From: Chryseobacterium sp. 39-10
GTDB taxonomy: Bacteria; Bacteroidota; Bacteroidia; Flavobacteriales; Weeksellaceae
DNA: 50,688 nucleotides
Reading direction: 5' to 3'
Assembly (NCBI GenBank): GCA_001898255.1
Contig: MKTK01000008.1
Span: 176,990 to 227,677 of the forward strand
Shown: piece by piece, positions 1 to 9,327 of the stretch
Position numbering within the stretch: position 1 is the first letter of the stretch
Layout: every line of letters begins with the position of its first letter
Notes under the pieces: generated by a model
Told to the model about the DNA's origin: nothing
Seen by the model: only the letters and a program-made list of their open reading frames with translations
The model's database searches: none
Translations under genes and position numbers: made by a program

Positions 1-821
1 TCTTTACTTGTCAGCAAAATTTCGCCGGCATATTTTTTTGAAGGATCTACATTGGTGTACGCCACAATCCGTTGCCCTGTTTTCAGCATTTCCAAATCCT
101 TTTCATACACTTTTAGATTGAGGTGAATATCCGATGGATTGATGAGTTCAAACAGCACATCCGAAGGCGTTACATATTTGCCGATATTCACGTTCACCTT
201 GCTCACAAAACCGTTGATGGTGCTGTAAACTGGTACGCTCCGCTGAATATTTCCGGCAGATATTTTAGCCGGGTTTATATTGACCAACTTCAGTTGCTGG
301 GCGATGGAATTCATCAGAATCTGCTGACTGTTCATTTCGGATTGTGCCTGCTGCATCACTTTATCACTACTTGCCTGGCTTTGGTTGAGCTTAGTTTGTC
401 GGTTATAATCCAGTTGGGCAAAGTGGTATTTGGATTTTGCCATCAGATAATCCTGCTGCAACTGTACAAACTGCGGATTTTCGATAACGGCAATTACCTG
501 ACCTTTAGCAACTTTCATCCCAGGCAAAAGGCGGGTGCTTTTCAGATAGCCGCCCAGCGGTGTACTTACGGAAACCAGATTTTGCGGTGGTACATCAATT
601 TTACCGTTGAGTTTCAATACGGTGGAAATATGCTGCATCGACAGTTCTGTGGTTTCAATGGGGGCATTGCGTAACTGTGCATCGGTGAAAGTAACCGTGT
701 TTTCGTCTTTCGGATTGGCCGTTTTGGTGGCAGTGGTTTCTTGTTTTTGTTGGCATTGAACTGCGGAAAGCAGCACCATCAGAACCAAAAAATAAGAACC
801 GTATAATTTTAATATTTTCAT
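1..821 (-). CDS. Periplasmic adaptor subunit of heavy-metal RND efflux pump (CusB/HlyD family), partial
   Basis: About 273 codons are present; the C-terminus runs off the left edge of the window. The protein begins MKILKLYGSYFLVLMVLLSA followed by VQC, an exported N-terminus with a Cys near residue 23 that may be lipidated, although Gln at -1 is not a typical lipobox residue. A biotinyl-lipoyl-like half (TPLGGYLKS ... LPGMKVAKGQVIAVIENP), a coiled-coil hairpin rich in Gln/Lys, and the returning half (STINGFVSKVNVNIGKYV) follow, then the start of a beta-barrel domain (VLFELINPSDIHLNLKVYE). This order is that of membrane-fusion proteins bridging an RND pump to its outer-membrane channel. It lies 66 bp downstream of the RND-OMF gene on the same strand, so it is probably the last known gene of that operon. 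Metal specificity cannot be read from it. Confidence 0.9.
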   Translation of the reverse strand, partial: MKILKLYGSYFLVLMVLLSAVQCQQKQETTATKTANPKDENTVTFTDAQLRNAPIETTELSMQHISTVLKLNGKIDVPPQNLVSVSTPLGGYLKSTRLLPGMKVAKGQVIAVIENPQFVQLQQDYLMAKSKYHFAQLDYNRQTKLNQSQASSDKVMQQAQSEMNSQQILMNSIAQQLKLVNINPAKISAGNIQRSVPVYSTINGFVSKVNVNIGKYVTPSDVLFELINPSDIHLNLKVYEKDLEMLKTGQRIVAYTNVDPSKKYAGEILLTSK

Positions 822-887
822 TTTCTTTTCTAATTATATATTGATTTGAAAAATTTTGTTTGCGGTTTAAAATCGTCTGTTCATCAA

Positions 888-3800
888 CTATTGAAGTGTG
901 ATGTAATTCAGTTCAACCACGCTTTCGTTCAGTTTTAACAAGGCATCGGCATAATTGCTTTTTAGCAAAACTGCCTGATTGACGAGCATTACAAATTCCA
1001 GATAATTGATTTCTCCGTTAATGAATTGTTGCTGTGCTGTTTGGGTAATAATGTCCGCATTTTTCAGTTCAGCAGTTTCGTAGCGGTTGACGATTTCGAG
1101 GTTCGTTTGGTACATTTGCTTCAGCTGTTGCCGTTTTTTTTCTAACGCAAATTCCGTATTGTGCCAATCGTTTTCCGCAATACTTTCCGCCACTTTAGAA
1201 GCGTTAATTCTTGCCTTTTGTCCGCCGGAAAATATTGGAATGCCCACACCTACCATCACCGAATGAAACTGTGGTGTAGCAGAATACAATTTTTCATCAG
1301 GACCAATACCTTTAAATGAATTGAGATTATAACCGATTTGCAAAGTAGGGAGAAGTTTGGATTTTTCCACTTCGGTTTGTTTGCCGGCAACGGTTTTTTG
1401 TTGTTCCAATACATTTAGCAACGGATGCGAAGCATTTTCACTGAGCAAAATAACCGGTTTGGAATTTTCCAAAGGAAGATATTCTGTTTCGGAATTGAGC
1501 AACCAACTGAACTGCAACTGCAAGGTTTTTATTTCCTGTCGCACCTGTTTCAACTGAATCTCAATCGCTGATTTTTGGTTGGAAGCTGTTGTTTTTTCCA
1601 GAATATTGCTTTCTCCGGCTTTCAAACGCAAATTGGCTTTGTCTAAAAATTGGGTGTACAGTTGCAACGTTTCATTCAGCAGTTTTTCCTTGTCTTTCCA
1701 ATACACCATCTGGAAATAACTTTGGCTGACGCCTTTTTTCAGTTCAAATTCTTTTAACGAAACATTCAGTTGACTTTTTTTCCATTCTTCCGTATAGAGA
1801 TTTTTCTGTTTCTGATAAACAGTTGGGAAGGCAATGTTTTGCGAAATCCCAAATTTCATATCGTTGTAAGCACTATTAATTTGACCATATTCTGCGGTAA
1901 CTGCAGTTTGCGGAATATCGGCATTGGAAGTTTTAATCAGCGCTTTGGCATAATCTGAACGCAGTTTTTCATTTTTGAGGTTTCTATTGTTTTGCAATGC
2001 GGTATTGATGGCATCGTCCAGAGAAATTGGAGTTTGCGCTTTGATCCCAACTCCCGACATCAGCAGCAAGATCAGTACAACAGATGCGATATTTTTATTT
2101 TTGTTTTTTTTCATTTTAAATCCATTTTCGATGTTAACGTATAAAAGTGGAAGTACAAAAAGCGTAAGTAGTGTGGCCAAAATGAGCCCTCCAATAACCA
2201 CCGTTGCCAAAGGACGCTGTACTTCTGCTCCGGCACCATTACTGAGCGCCATCGGAATAAACCCGAGTGAAGCGACTGCGGCTGTCATTAACACAGGACG
2301 CAAACGACTTTCGCCACCATCAATCACAATCCTGACGATGTTTCGAATTCCGCTTTTGTACAATCGGTTGAACTCCGAAATCAACACGATTCCGTTCAGA
2401 ACGGCAACGCCAAAAAGAGCAATAAAACCAACAGCTGCACTAATACTGAAAGGCATTCCGCGCAAACTCAATAGAAATACGCCACCTATAATCGAAAGTG
2501 GAATCGCAGTATAAATCAACAAACTTTCTTTAATGGATTTAAACGCCATAAACAACAAAACAAAAATAAGAACCAATGCCAATGGAACCGCAATCATCAA
2601 GCGTTGTTTGGCATTATTCAAATTCTCAAACGAACCGCCGTATGTAATAGAATATCCGGCCGGAAGCTTTATTTTTTGATCCACTTTGGCTTTTACTTCT
2701 TCCACAATGCTCTGCACATCACGATCTTTAATATTGAAACCAACTACAATCCTGCGCTGTGCATTTTCCCGCTGAATTTGGTTGGGACCATTTACTACAT
2801 CCACTGTTGCCAGCTGATTCAACGGAATTTGATTGCCTTCAGGAGTCGGCACCAACAAATTTCGGATATCGTTAATATTCTTTCGGTCATTGGCATCTAA
2901 ACGAACCACCATATCGAATCTTTTCTCGCCTTCAAAAACCAAACCTGTACTTTGCCCCGCAAAAGCGGTATTGATTGCACGATTGACATCTGCAACGGAA
3001 AGATGATATTGTGCAATAACAGGCCGATTATACTTCACCACCACTTGGGGAAGACCGGAAACCGGTTCAATGTATAAATTCTGAGTTCCTTTCACCGTCT
3101 CAATAATTTTTCCGAGCTGATTCGCATTTTGAACTAAAGAATCCAAATTGTCTCCAAAAATTTTAATCACGACATCTTGGCGTGCGCCGGTCATCAACTC
3201 ATTAAAACGCATGGCGACCGGATATTGGAAACCAACGGTAATTCCCGGAACATCATCGAGTGCTTTGGTCATTTTTTCGGATAATTCCGGAAAGGTTTTG
3301 GCAGAGGTCCATTCTTTTTTGTCTTTCAGAATCACCATCATATCCGACGCATCCATCGGCATAGGATCGGTGGGCACTTCGCCACTTCCTATTTTTGTCA
3401 CTACTTTTTCAACTTCGGGGAAACGGGTTTTTAAAATATGAGCCGCTTTTTGAGTGCTTTCAATCGTTGTTGTCAAATTACTTCCCGGAAGAACGCGGGT
3501 ATCTACAGCAAAATCACCTTCTTCCAGAGACGGGATAAACTCCCCTCCCATTCGGCTAAGCAAGATGAGCGCTGCAATAAACAAGATGCTTACGACGGCA
3601 AAAATTGTTTTTGGAATTCTAAGCACTTTCAGCAGCGATTTTAAATAAATGGCCTCCACTTTTTTCATCATCCGATCCGACCAAGAGGGTTTTAAACTTC
3701 TTTTTTTAAGAAGCACCGCGCTCATCATCGGGATGTAAGTTAGAGAAAGCAGGAAGGCGCCCAGCAAAGCAAAAGCCACTGTTTCGGCCATCGGGCGGAA

Positions 3801-5228
3801 CATTTTTCCTTCGATTCCTTGCAATGTTAAGATCGGAATATAAACGATTAAAATAATAATTTGTCCGAAAACAGCGCTGTTCATCATTCTTCCAGCGGAT
3901 TCTTTTACCAGATGATCCATCGTGTCGGACGGGATATTGGCAAGTTTGCGGAATTTTTTATTAAGAACAATCTGATGCAGCACCGATTCTACGATAATAA
4001 CGGCACCATCGATTATTAAACCAAAATCCAATGCGCCCAAACTCATCAGATTTCCACTGACGCCAAAAAGATTCATCATACAAATGGCAAAAAGCATGGC
4101 CAAAGGAATGACGGAGGCAACAAGCAAGCCCGCGCGCACATTTCCCAGAAAAATAACCAAGACGAAAACCACAATGAGCGCTCCTTCCAGCAAATTCGTT
4201 TCGACGGTGCTGATCGCATGGTTTACCATTTTGGTACGGTCGAGGAAAGGTTCGATCACCACGCCTTCGGGTAACGTTTTTTGAATTTGATCCACTTTTG
4301 CTTTAACCTCTTTAATGACCTGGCTGCTATTGGCGCCTTTCAGCATCATCACCACAGCACCGGAAACCTCGCCTTGATCATTGTAAGTCATGGCTCCATA
4401 GCGAGTGGCATAACCTATTTTCACCTCGGCTACATCACGTATAAAAAGTGGCACTGCATTATTTTTGGTGGTGATGGAAATATTCTCAATATCCTCGATA
4501 TTGCCTACCAAACCTTCACTTCGGATGTAAAGTACGGTAGGACCTTTTTCGATATAAGCGCCACCAGTATTCTGATTATTGGCATTCAAAGCATCAAAAA
4601 CATCATTAATGGTGATGCCATAAGCGTTGAGTTGATCGGGTTTTACCGAAATCTCGTACTGCTTTAATTTGCCACCAAAACTACTGACCTCCGCGACTCC
4701 TTTCACCTGCAGCAATTGTCGGCGAACAATCCAATCCTGGATGCTACGGAGTTCGGTAATGTCATACTTCTGTTCGTAACCTTTCTTGGGACGCACGACA
4801 TATTGGTAGATTTCTCCAAGCCCGGTGGAAATAGGCCCCAGTTGAGGCGTCCCGATTCCTTGTGGAATTTCATTCTGAACCTGCTGCAATCGCTCTGCCA
4901 CCTGTTGTCGCGCCCAGTACACATCAATACCATCATCAAAAACAATGGTCACCAGCGACAATCCGAAACGTGAAAAACTGCGGATTTCTTTAAGTCCGGC
5001 AATGTTGGAGTTGGCCTGCTCAATAGGAAACGTGACCAGCCGTTCTATATCGGTTGCTCCAAATGACGGAGCAATCGTAATAACCTGCACCTGATTGTTG
5101 GTAATATCCGGTACGGCATCTATCGGTAATTTGGATACCTGATAAGAGCCAATGCCTATTAAACCAAGAACCAGTAATGCTATAATGAGTTTATTCTTTA
5201 CAGAAAACTCGATAATTTTCGTAAGCAT
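888..5228 (-). CDS. CzcA/CusA-family heavy-metal RND pump fused to TolC-like outer-membrane factor
   Basis: 1446 residues, against about 1040 for an unfused CzcA. Residues 1-1035 are a complete RND pump: TM1 near residues 12-30, a first periplasmic loop, TM2-6 with the segment DFGLIIDGAVIIVE near residue 400 (the D-x-G-x3-D-G-A signature of divalent-metal HME-RND proteins rather than the Cu/Ag CusA form), a second periplasmic loop, and TM8-12. From Met1039 (codon at 2114..2112) the protein continues in frame into a signal-peptide-like segment (basic MKKNKNKN, hydrophobic core, then VGIKAQ) and about 400 residues of an outer-membrane efflux protein with paired coiled-coil repeats (SLDDAINTALQNNRNLKNEK). 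Proton-driven export of Zn/Co/Cd/Ni is the likely role. The small His-rich gene is upstream and the adaptor downstream. RND-OMF fusions of this length are known in Bacteroidota. Confidence 0.93.
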   Translation of the reverse strand: MLTKIIEFSVKNKLIIALLVLGLIGIGSYQVSKLPIDAVPDITNNQVQVITIAPSFGATDIERLVTFPIEQANSNIAGLKEIRSFSRFGLSLVTIVFDDGIDVYWARQQVAERLQQVQNEIPQGIGTPQLGPISTGLGEIYQYVVRPKKGYEQKYDITELRSIQDWIVRRQLLQVKGVAEVSSFGGKLKQYEISVKPDQLNAYGITINDVFDALNANNQNTGGAYIEKGPTVLYIRSEGLVGNIEDIENISITTKNNAVPLFIRDVAEVKIGYATRYGAMTYNDQGEVSGAVVMMLKGANSSQVIKEVKAKVDQIQKTLPEGVVIEPFLDRTKMVNHAISTVETNLLEGALIVVFVLVIFLGNVRAGLLVASVIPLAMLFAICMMNLFGVSGNLMSLGALDFGLIIDGAVIIVESVLHQIVLNKKFRKLANIPSDTMDHLVKESAGRMMNSAVFGQIIILIVYIPILTLQGIEGKMFRPMAETVAFALLGAFLLSLTYIPMMSAVLLKKRSLKPSWSDRMMKKVEAIYLKSLLKVLRIPKTIFAVVSILFIAALILLSRMGGEFIPSLEEGDFAVDTRVLPGSNLTTTIESTQKAAHILKTRFPEVEKVVTKIGSGEVPTDPMPMDASDMMVILKDKKEWTSAKTFPELSEKMTKALDDVPGITVGFQYPVAMRFNELMTGARQDVVIKIFGDNLDSLVQNANQLGKIIETVKGTQNLYIEPVSGLPQVVVKYNRPVIAQYHLSVADVNRAINTAFAGQSTGLVFEGEKRFDMVVRLDANDRKNINDIRNLLVPTPEGNQIPLNQLATVDVVNGPNQIQRENAQRRIVVGFNIKDRDVQSIVEEVKAKVDQKIKLPAGYSITYGGSFENLNNAKQRLMIAVPLALVLIFVLLFMAFKSIKESLLIYTAIPLSIIGGVFLLSLRGMPFSISAAVGFIALFGVAVLNGIVLISEFNRLYKSGIRNIVRIVIDGGESRLRPVLMTAAVASLGFIPMALSNGAGAEVQRPLATVVIGGLILATLLTLFVLPLLYVNIENGFKMKKNKNKNIASVVLILLLMSGVGIKAQTPISLDDAINTALQNNRNLKNEKLRSDYAKALIKTSNADIPQTAVTAEYGQINSAYNDMKFGISQNIAFPTVYQKQKNLYTEEWKKSQLNVSLKEFELKKGVSQSYFQMVYWKDKEKLLNETLQLYTQFLDKANLRLKAGESNILEKTTASNQKSAIEIQLKQVRQEIKTLQLQFSWLLNSETEYLPLENSKPVILLSENASHPLLNVLEQQKTVAGKQTEVEKSKLLPTLQIGYNLNSFKGIGPDEKLYSATPQFHSVMVGVGIPIFSGGQKARINASKVAESIAENDWHNTEFALEKKRQQLKQMYQTNLEIVNRYETAELKNADIITQTAQQQFINGEINYLEFVMLVNQAVLLKSNYADALLKLNESVVELNYITLQ

Positions 5229-5383
5229 AATTAATTCTGTTAATCGTAAAAAGTTGAAGTCTTGTTTTGAAATGGATTCGTTTGAAATTTATGCAATTCA
5301 ATTGTTATGAATGCAACATACACGGTTCACGCGAAAACCAAAACAAGAATAATGATGAGGAATCATCAAAAAAGAATAATAGT

Positions 5384-5764
5384 TTAACAGAATTTTGGCG
5401 GTTGCCAAACTGAAGCAACGACTTCCCTATCGGAAAATTCGTCGTTATAAACCGGAATTTTATGAACAGTAACCGGCAAGTGCGGCTCCTTTAAATCAAT
5501 GGTGAGTGGCACATGAAGGGTGAAAACCATCGTAGGAAAATCGTGATGGGTAATAAATGGTAACTGCTGATCGGTTTTCCAGTCGGCATCTTTCACATGA
5601 TGATCATAGTGAAGTTTAAGAAAACCGTAAAAACTCATTTCCGGATTGTCTGCCTTATGCTCGATAAAATGTTCAATAAGAACAGGAACTTTCAAAAACT
5701 GGTATAACTCCGTTGTGGAACAGAGGTATAATGAAAGCAATACAATGGCCAGGTATTTTTTCAC
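5384..5764 (-). CDS. Small His-rich exported protein heading the metal-efflux operon
   Basis: 126 residues starting MKKYLAIVLLSLYLCS, a short exported or membrane-anchored N-terminus. The rest is hydrophilic with 10 His residues, among them the cluster LHYDHHVKDADW and ITHHDFP, and it ends in Cys (WQPPKFC). I do not recognise a named domain. Small proteins of this kind stand beside CzcA/CusA-type operons in other flavobacteria. The His content and position suggest a periplasmic metal-binding or metal-sensing accessory; that is inference. A good promoter (TTG-N19-TATCTTTG) ends 4 bp before its ATG, so it is the first gene of the operon. A 155-bp gap with no visible terminator separates it from the RND gene. 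Confidence 0.75.
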   Translation of the reverse strand: MKKYLAIVLLSLYLCSTTELYQFLKVPVLIEHFIEHKADNPEMSFYGFLKLHYDHHVKDADWKTDQQLPFITHHDFPTMVFTLHVPLTIDLKEPHLPVTVHKIPVYNDEFSDREVVASVWQPPKFC

Positions 5765-5768
5765 TTGG

Positions 5769-5798
5769 CAAAGATATTAATAAATTGGGTTTTACCAA
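5769..5798 (-). promoter_or_regulatory. Predicted sigma-A promoter of the metal-efflux operon
   Basis: On the minus strand TTG (5798..5796) is followed after 19 bp by TATCTTTG (5776..5769), a full match to the flavobacterial -33/-7 consensus. Only 4 bp separate the -7 element from the ATG at 5764, so the transcript would be nearly leaderless. Confidence 0.55.
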
Positions 5799-5910
5799 TG
5801 TGAAGGATTATTTATTGTAAAAATGCTTGTGAGGCAGAGCTAAAAAGGAGAATCTTCCGGATTGCATTCAGCGTTCAAAACTCAAAAATAATCGGATGGA
5901 TTTTTTTTCT

Positions 5911-6642
5911 CTACGATCTGTCAGAAAAAATCTGCCCCAGCACAATTCCTGCTGCCATTGAAACATTTAAACTTTCCGTCTGCTTGGATTTTCCAAAGCG
6001 AGGAATGCTGATTTTTTGGTTGAGCAATTTTTCAGTTTCCAGACGCATTCCGTTGCCTTCATTACCTAGCACCAAATAAAATACCTCAGGAAAAGTTGTC
6101 TGGTAAAGATTTTTTCCCTCCATATCGGTTCCGATGATTTGAACATCTGTATTTTTCAGGAAATCAATCAAATCAGTGTAGATGACATTCACCCTGAGAA
6201 AAGATCCCATTGATGCCTGAATTACTTTGGGGTTGTAAACGTCGACAGTATCTTCACTACAAACGATTTCCTCAATCCCAAACCAATCTGCAAGGCGAAT
6301 GATGGTGCCCAAATTTCCGGGATCCTGAATACCATCCAAAACCAATCTAATCATTGCGTCCTGTCTTGGATAATGTTGTTTTAAGCGACACACTGCGACA
6401 GAGTCTTTTGGATGTTGCAGAAAACTTATTTTTTTGAGTTCAGTTGGCGTAATTTGTGATATGTCTACGCCATCCAAAGAAAGATCAAACGGATTGACCG
6501 AGTAAATCTCCTGAACATCATAGTCAGATTTGGGGATTTCTTGAATGGTTTTATTACCTTCAACCAAAAACAAATTGTATTTTTGTCTGAACTTCTTTCG
6601 GTCTAATGACTGTAATATTTTTATTGTATGAGCGGTAAGCAT
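5911..6642 (-). CDS. TrmH/SpoU-family RNA 2'-O-methyltransferase
   Basis: 243 residues. An N-terminal substrate-binding part (KKFRQKYNLFLVEGNKTIQE) precedes a SPOUT knot domain. The three SpoU motifs are visible: GNLGTIIRLADWFG (motif 1, residues about 110-123), LVLGNEGNGM (motif 2) and IPRFGKSKQTESLNVSMAAG (motif 3, with the conserved E-S-L-N-V-S run). It should transfer a methyl group from SAM to a ribose 2'-OH in rRNA or tRNA; the target cannot be told from sequence. The start is the only Met that keeps the family N-terminus and it overlaps the first 15 bp of the divergent Omp85 gene. A promoter for it lies inside that neighbour. Confidence 0.92.
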   Translation of the reverse strand: MLTAHTIKILQSLDRKKFRQKYNLFLVEGNKTIQEIPKSDYDVQEIYSVNPFDLSLDGVDISQITPTELKKISFLQHPKDSVAVCRLKQHYPRQDAMIRLVLDGIQDPGNLGTIIRLADWFGIEEIVCSEDTVDVYNPKVIQASMGSFLRVNVIYTDLIDFLKNTDVQIIGTDMEGKNLYQTTFPEVFYLVLGNEGNGMRLETEKLLNQKISIPRFGKSKQTESLNVSMAAGIVLGQIFSDRS

Positions 6643-9195
6643 TTTTCAAAATATTTTCAAAAGTATCACATATTTTTCTCTTCTGCAATCACTATACTTT
6701 TCCTGTATGCATGCAGCAGCACCAGAAAGGTTCCCGATGGTGAATATCTGTTAGTAAAAAACAACTTTAAATATACAGACGGTAAAATACTGGACGGTGA
6801 AGTTCCTAATTATGTGAGCCAAAAGCCCAACAGAAAAGAACTCCTTTTTTTGCCAGTAGGACTTTGGATGTATAACACAACCAACCCAAAATACGATTCT
6901 ATCCTTAATGAGTACATGACTTATCCATCCGACATGAGGAACCAGAAACTTCGGGATTCGCTGTTCATCAAATTTAAACATCCGGAATGGATTGGAAAAA
7001 GTTTAATGTACGAAAGATTCATGCATAATATCGGTCAGCCGCCGGTTATTTTAGACCAAAGCAAAACTGAAAATAGTGCCAACTCCATCCGTAAGTTTTT
7101 TGTGTACAAAGGATATTGGGACGCCCAGGTTCAATCTACCCAGGATTTGGATTCCGCGGCCAAGAAAGCGAAGGTAAATTACCTTATTACACACAAAGAC
7201 CCCACTTACATTAGTGAGTATTTCTACGATATTCGAGACCAAGGGATTAAAAGTATTTATGAAGAAAATCTGAGAAAAAGTCTGGTGAAAAAAAATCAGA
7301 TTTTGGACCAGACGGTGCTGGAAAAAGAAGTAAAGCGCATCAATGATTTGATGAAAGAGCATGGCTATTATGAGTTCAACAATTCTAACGAGGAAATATA
7401 CTATACCGCCGATACTTTGCAAAGCCGAAAACAGGTGCCACTCACCATTGAAGTACGTAAAGATTCCGCCAACTCACCGTATCGAAAAACCACGATTGGA
7501 GACATTAATGTTTACTTGCTAGAAAAATTGGCAGACGCTCCGGAGACAACGAAAGATTCGCTGCGAGGCATCAATTTTTATAAACTCGACAATCAATACA
7601 AAACATCAGCGCTTTGGCGTTCGTTCATCTTGAAAAAAGGTGACCTGTATCAGCAGAAAAACCTTGATCTCACCAAGCGAAATATTGCGGCAACCAATAA
7701 CTTCAGCGTTATTAAGTATGATCCGGTGTTGAGAAAGGACAACGACAGTATTTTGGATGTGACTTATTATCTTGCTCCTCTTCCAAAATACGACCTAAAT
7801 ATCGCCACAGATGTGAACTATTCCCAGATTCTCAACTTAGGAATTTCGCCATCGGTAGACTTAACCACCAGAAACGTATTTGGCGGCGCAGAAAACTTAA
7901 CAACGAGTGTTTCAGGAACATTCGGTTCTGTAACCAATACTAAAGATCCAAGCACAAGAATTTTGGCCTACGAGCTTTCAACACAGGCAACGCTCAATTT
8001 TCCACGACTGCTGCTTCCCTTTAGAAGCTGGAGACTCATTCCCAAAAGCTATTCTCCGTCGTCTTCTATCTTTTTGGGTGCATCGCTGCAAGACAATATT
8101 GGTTTGGGACGAATTGGTTTTAATGCGGGAATCAACTATTTTGCAAATGTGAACGATTTGGTTTCTCATCGCCTTTCGCTGTTCAATACACAGCTGAGTT
8201 TTACGCAAGACAAGGATCGCTATTACGACTTTTTTCCTGGCGATGCAGAAGTAAGAAACCAGGTTTTTCAATTGTATTCGCCAGATCTTTGGAACCAGTT
8301 TAATTCAGGAAAAATTACTTCTGACGACGCTTCTGCCGTTGTTTTAGGTGATGCTCAATTCCCAAATACACTTTCTGCAGAAGATCTTTCAACCTTCAAT
8401 TCGTTTCAGCAATCGCTTATTAATAAAGACAGACAAACGCAGGATGTACTTATTTCGTCCATGATTTATAATTTCATATACAACGAAATCGGAAAAAAAG
8501 ACAAACCCAATCCTTTTTATTTTAGCGGTAAAATAGAACTTGCCGGTAATATTTTTTCGCTATTCAATGCCAAGCGAAGCCAAGAAGGAGTGGTTTCGGG
8601 TACTTCACGAAAAATCTTTGAAATTCCCTACTCTCAGTTTGTAAAATTCGACTTTGATGTTCGTAAATATTTCACATTTTTCAACAACAAACATACTTTG
8701 GCTCTTCGGCAGTTTATTGGGGTTGGTATTCCGTACGGCAACTCTTCTCAAATGCCGTACGTTCGTTCATATTTTAATGGTGGATCCAATGATATTCGTG
8801 CTTGGAGGGTTTTTGAAGGACTAGGCCCTGCCGATTCGCAATTGGATTCCAAAATACGTTCTTACATCATGGACAACGTTAAACTCACCACCAACGTTGA
8901 GTACCGCGTGCCATTTACCAGTATGTTTGAAGGAGCTGCATTTGTTGATGCAGGAAACATCTGGAGTTTGAAAGACAGTGGTTTTGGCGATCAGTTTACC
9001 TTCAGCAAGTTTATTTCTCAAATGGGTGTGGGAACCGGTTTAGGATTACGACTTAATGTCGCGTACATCACCATCCGAATTGATGCCGCCTACAAAGTGT
9101 ATGATCCCAATAGAAAACCAGGCGAAAAATGGGTGATTGAAAAATGGCAGCCACTGAAACCGGTTATTAACTTCGCGTTCGGATACCCATTTTAA
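6628..9195 (+). CDS. Omp85-superfamily (BamA/TamA-like) outer-membrane lipoprotein
   Basis: 855 residues. The N-terminus is a lipoprotein signal with lipobox FLYAC (Cys near residue 29), followed by SSTRKVPDGEYLLVKNNF, a start common in Bacteroidota TamA-like proteins. Residues about 30-370 form POTRA-like repeats. The last 450 residues are a 16-strand-type Omp85 barrel with the conserved YVRSYFNGGSNDIRAWR region and a C-terminal Phe (FAFGYPF), a typical barrel-insertion signal. It probably helps insert or export proteins or lipids at the outer membrane; it is not obviously the essential BamA because of the lipid anchor. No other Met exists in the first 70 residues, which fixes the start although it overlaps the TrmH start head-to-head. 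Confidence 0.9.
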   Translation: MSGKHFSKYFQKYHIFFSSAITILFLYACSSTRKVPDGEYLLVKNNFKYTDGKILDGEVPNYVSQKPNRKELLFLPVGLWMYNTTNPKYDSILNEYMTYPSDMRNQKLRDSLFIKFKHPEWIGKSLMYERFMHNIGQPPVILDQSKTENSANSIRKFFVYKGYWDAQVQSTQDLDSAAKKAKVNYLITHKDPTYISEYFYDIRDQGIKSIYEENLRKSLVKKNQILDQTVLEKEVKRINDLMKEHGYYEFNNSNEEIYYTADTLQSRKQVPLTIEVRKDSANSPYRKTTIGDINVYLLEKLADAPETTKDSLRGINFYKLDNQYKTSALWRSFILKKGDLYQQKNLDLTKRNIAATNNFSVIKYDPVLRKDNDSILDVTYYLAPLPKYDLNIATDVNYSQILNLGISPSVDLTTRNVFGGAENLTTSVSGTFGSVTNTKDPSTRILAYELSTQATLNFPRLLLPFRSWRLIPKSYSPSSSIFLGASLQDNIGLGRIGFNAGINYFANVNDLVSHRLSLFNTQLSFTQDKDRYYDFFPGDAEVRNQVFQLYSPDLWNQFNSGKITSDDASAVVLGDAQFPNTLSAEDLSTFNSFQQSLINKDRQTQDVLISSMIYNFIYNEIGKKDKPNPFYFSGKIELAGNIFSLFNAKRSQEGVVSGTSRKIFEIPYSQFVKFDFDVRKYFTFFNNKHTLALRQFIGVGIPYGNSSQMPYVRSYFNGGSNDIRAWRVFEGLGPADSQLDSKIRSYIMDNVKLTTNVEYRVPFTSMFEGAAFVDAGNIWSLKDSGFGDQFTFSKFISQMGVGTGLGLRLNVAYITIRIDAAYKVYDPNRKPGEKWVIEKWQPLKPVINFAFGYPF
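6658..6688 (-). promoter_or_regulatory. Predicted promoter of the TrmH gene, inside the divergent Omp85 gene
   Basis: Minus-strand TTG (6688..6686), 20-bp spacer, TACTTTTG (6665..6658). It fits the TTG-N17-23-TAnnTTTG consensus and would give a 5' UTR of about 10-15 nt. Confidence 0.45.
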
Positions 9196-9260
9196 TCTGC
9201 CCATTTACATGCAATATCTCCCTTGCTGAGATGGTTAACGCCTATTAGCTTACCCGCCAT

Positions 9261-9292
9261 TTTGTGCTGGTGAGATTAATTTGCTATCTTTA
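9261..9292 (+). promoter_or_regulatory. Predicted promoter of the TolB/M28 peptidase gene
   Basis: TTTG (9261-9264), 20-bp spacer, TATCTTTA (9285-9292; one mismatch to TAnnTTTG). The expected 5' UTR is about 30 nt. It lies in the 132-bp gap after the Omp85 gene. Confidence 0.4.
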
Positions 9293-9327
9293 CCCTTCAC
9301 ATTTCAAACCAGCTTAATACAATCACA

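Noticed and set aside
123-674. 183-codon open frame on the plus strand
   Set aside because: It lies wholly antisense to the adaptor gene, whose domains are clear; the product has no recognisable feature.
9215-9245. CTGAGA-containing hairpin (ATCTC/GAGAT), reminiscent of a TPP riboswitch core
   Set aside because: The other conserved TPP elements are absent, there is no T run, and the next gene has nothing to do with thiamine.
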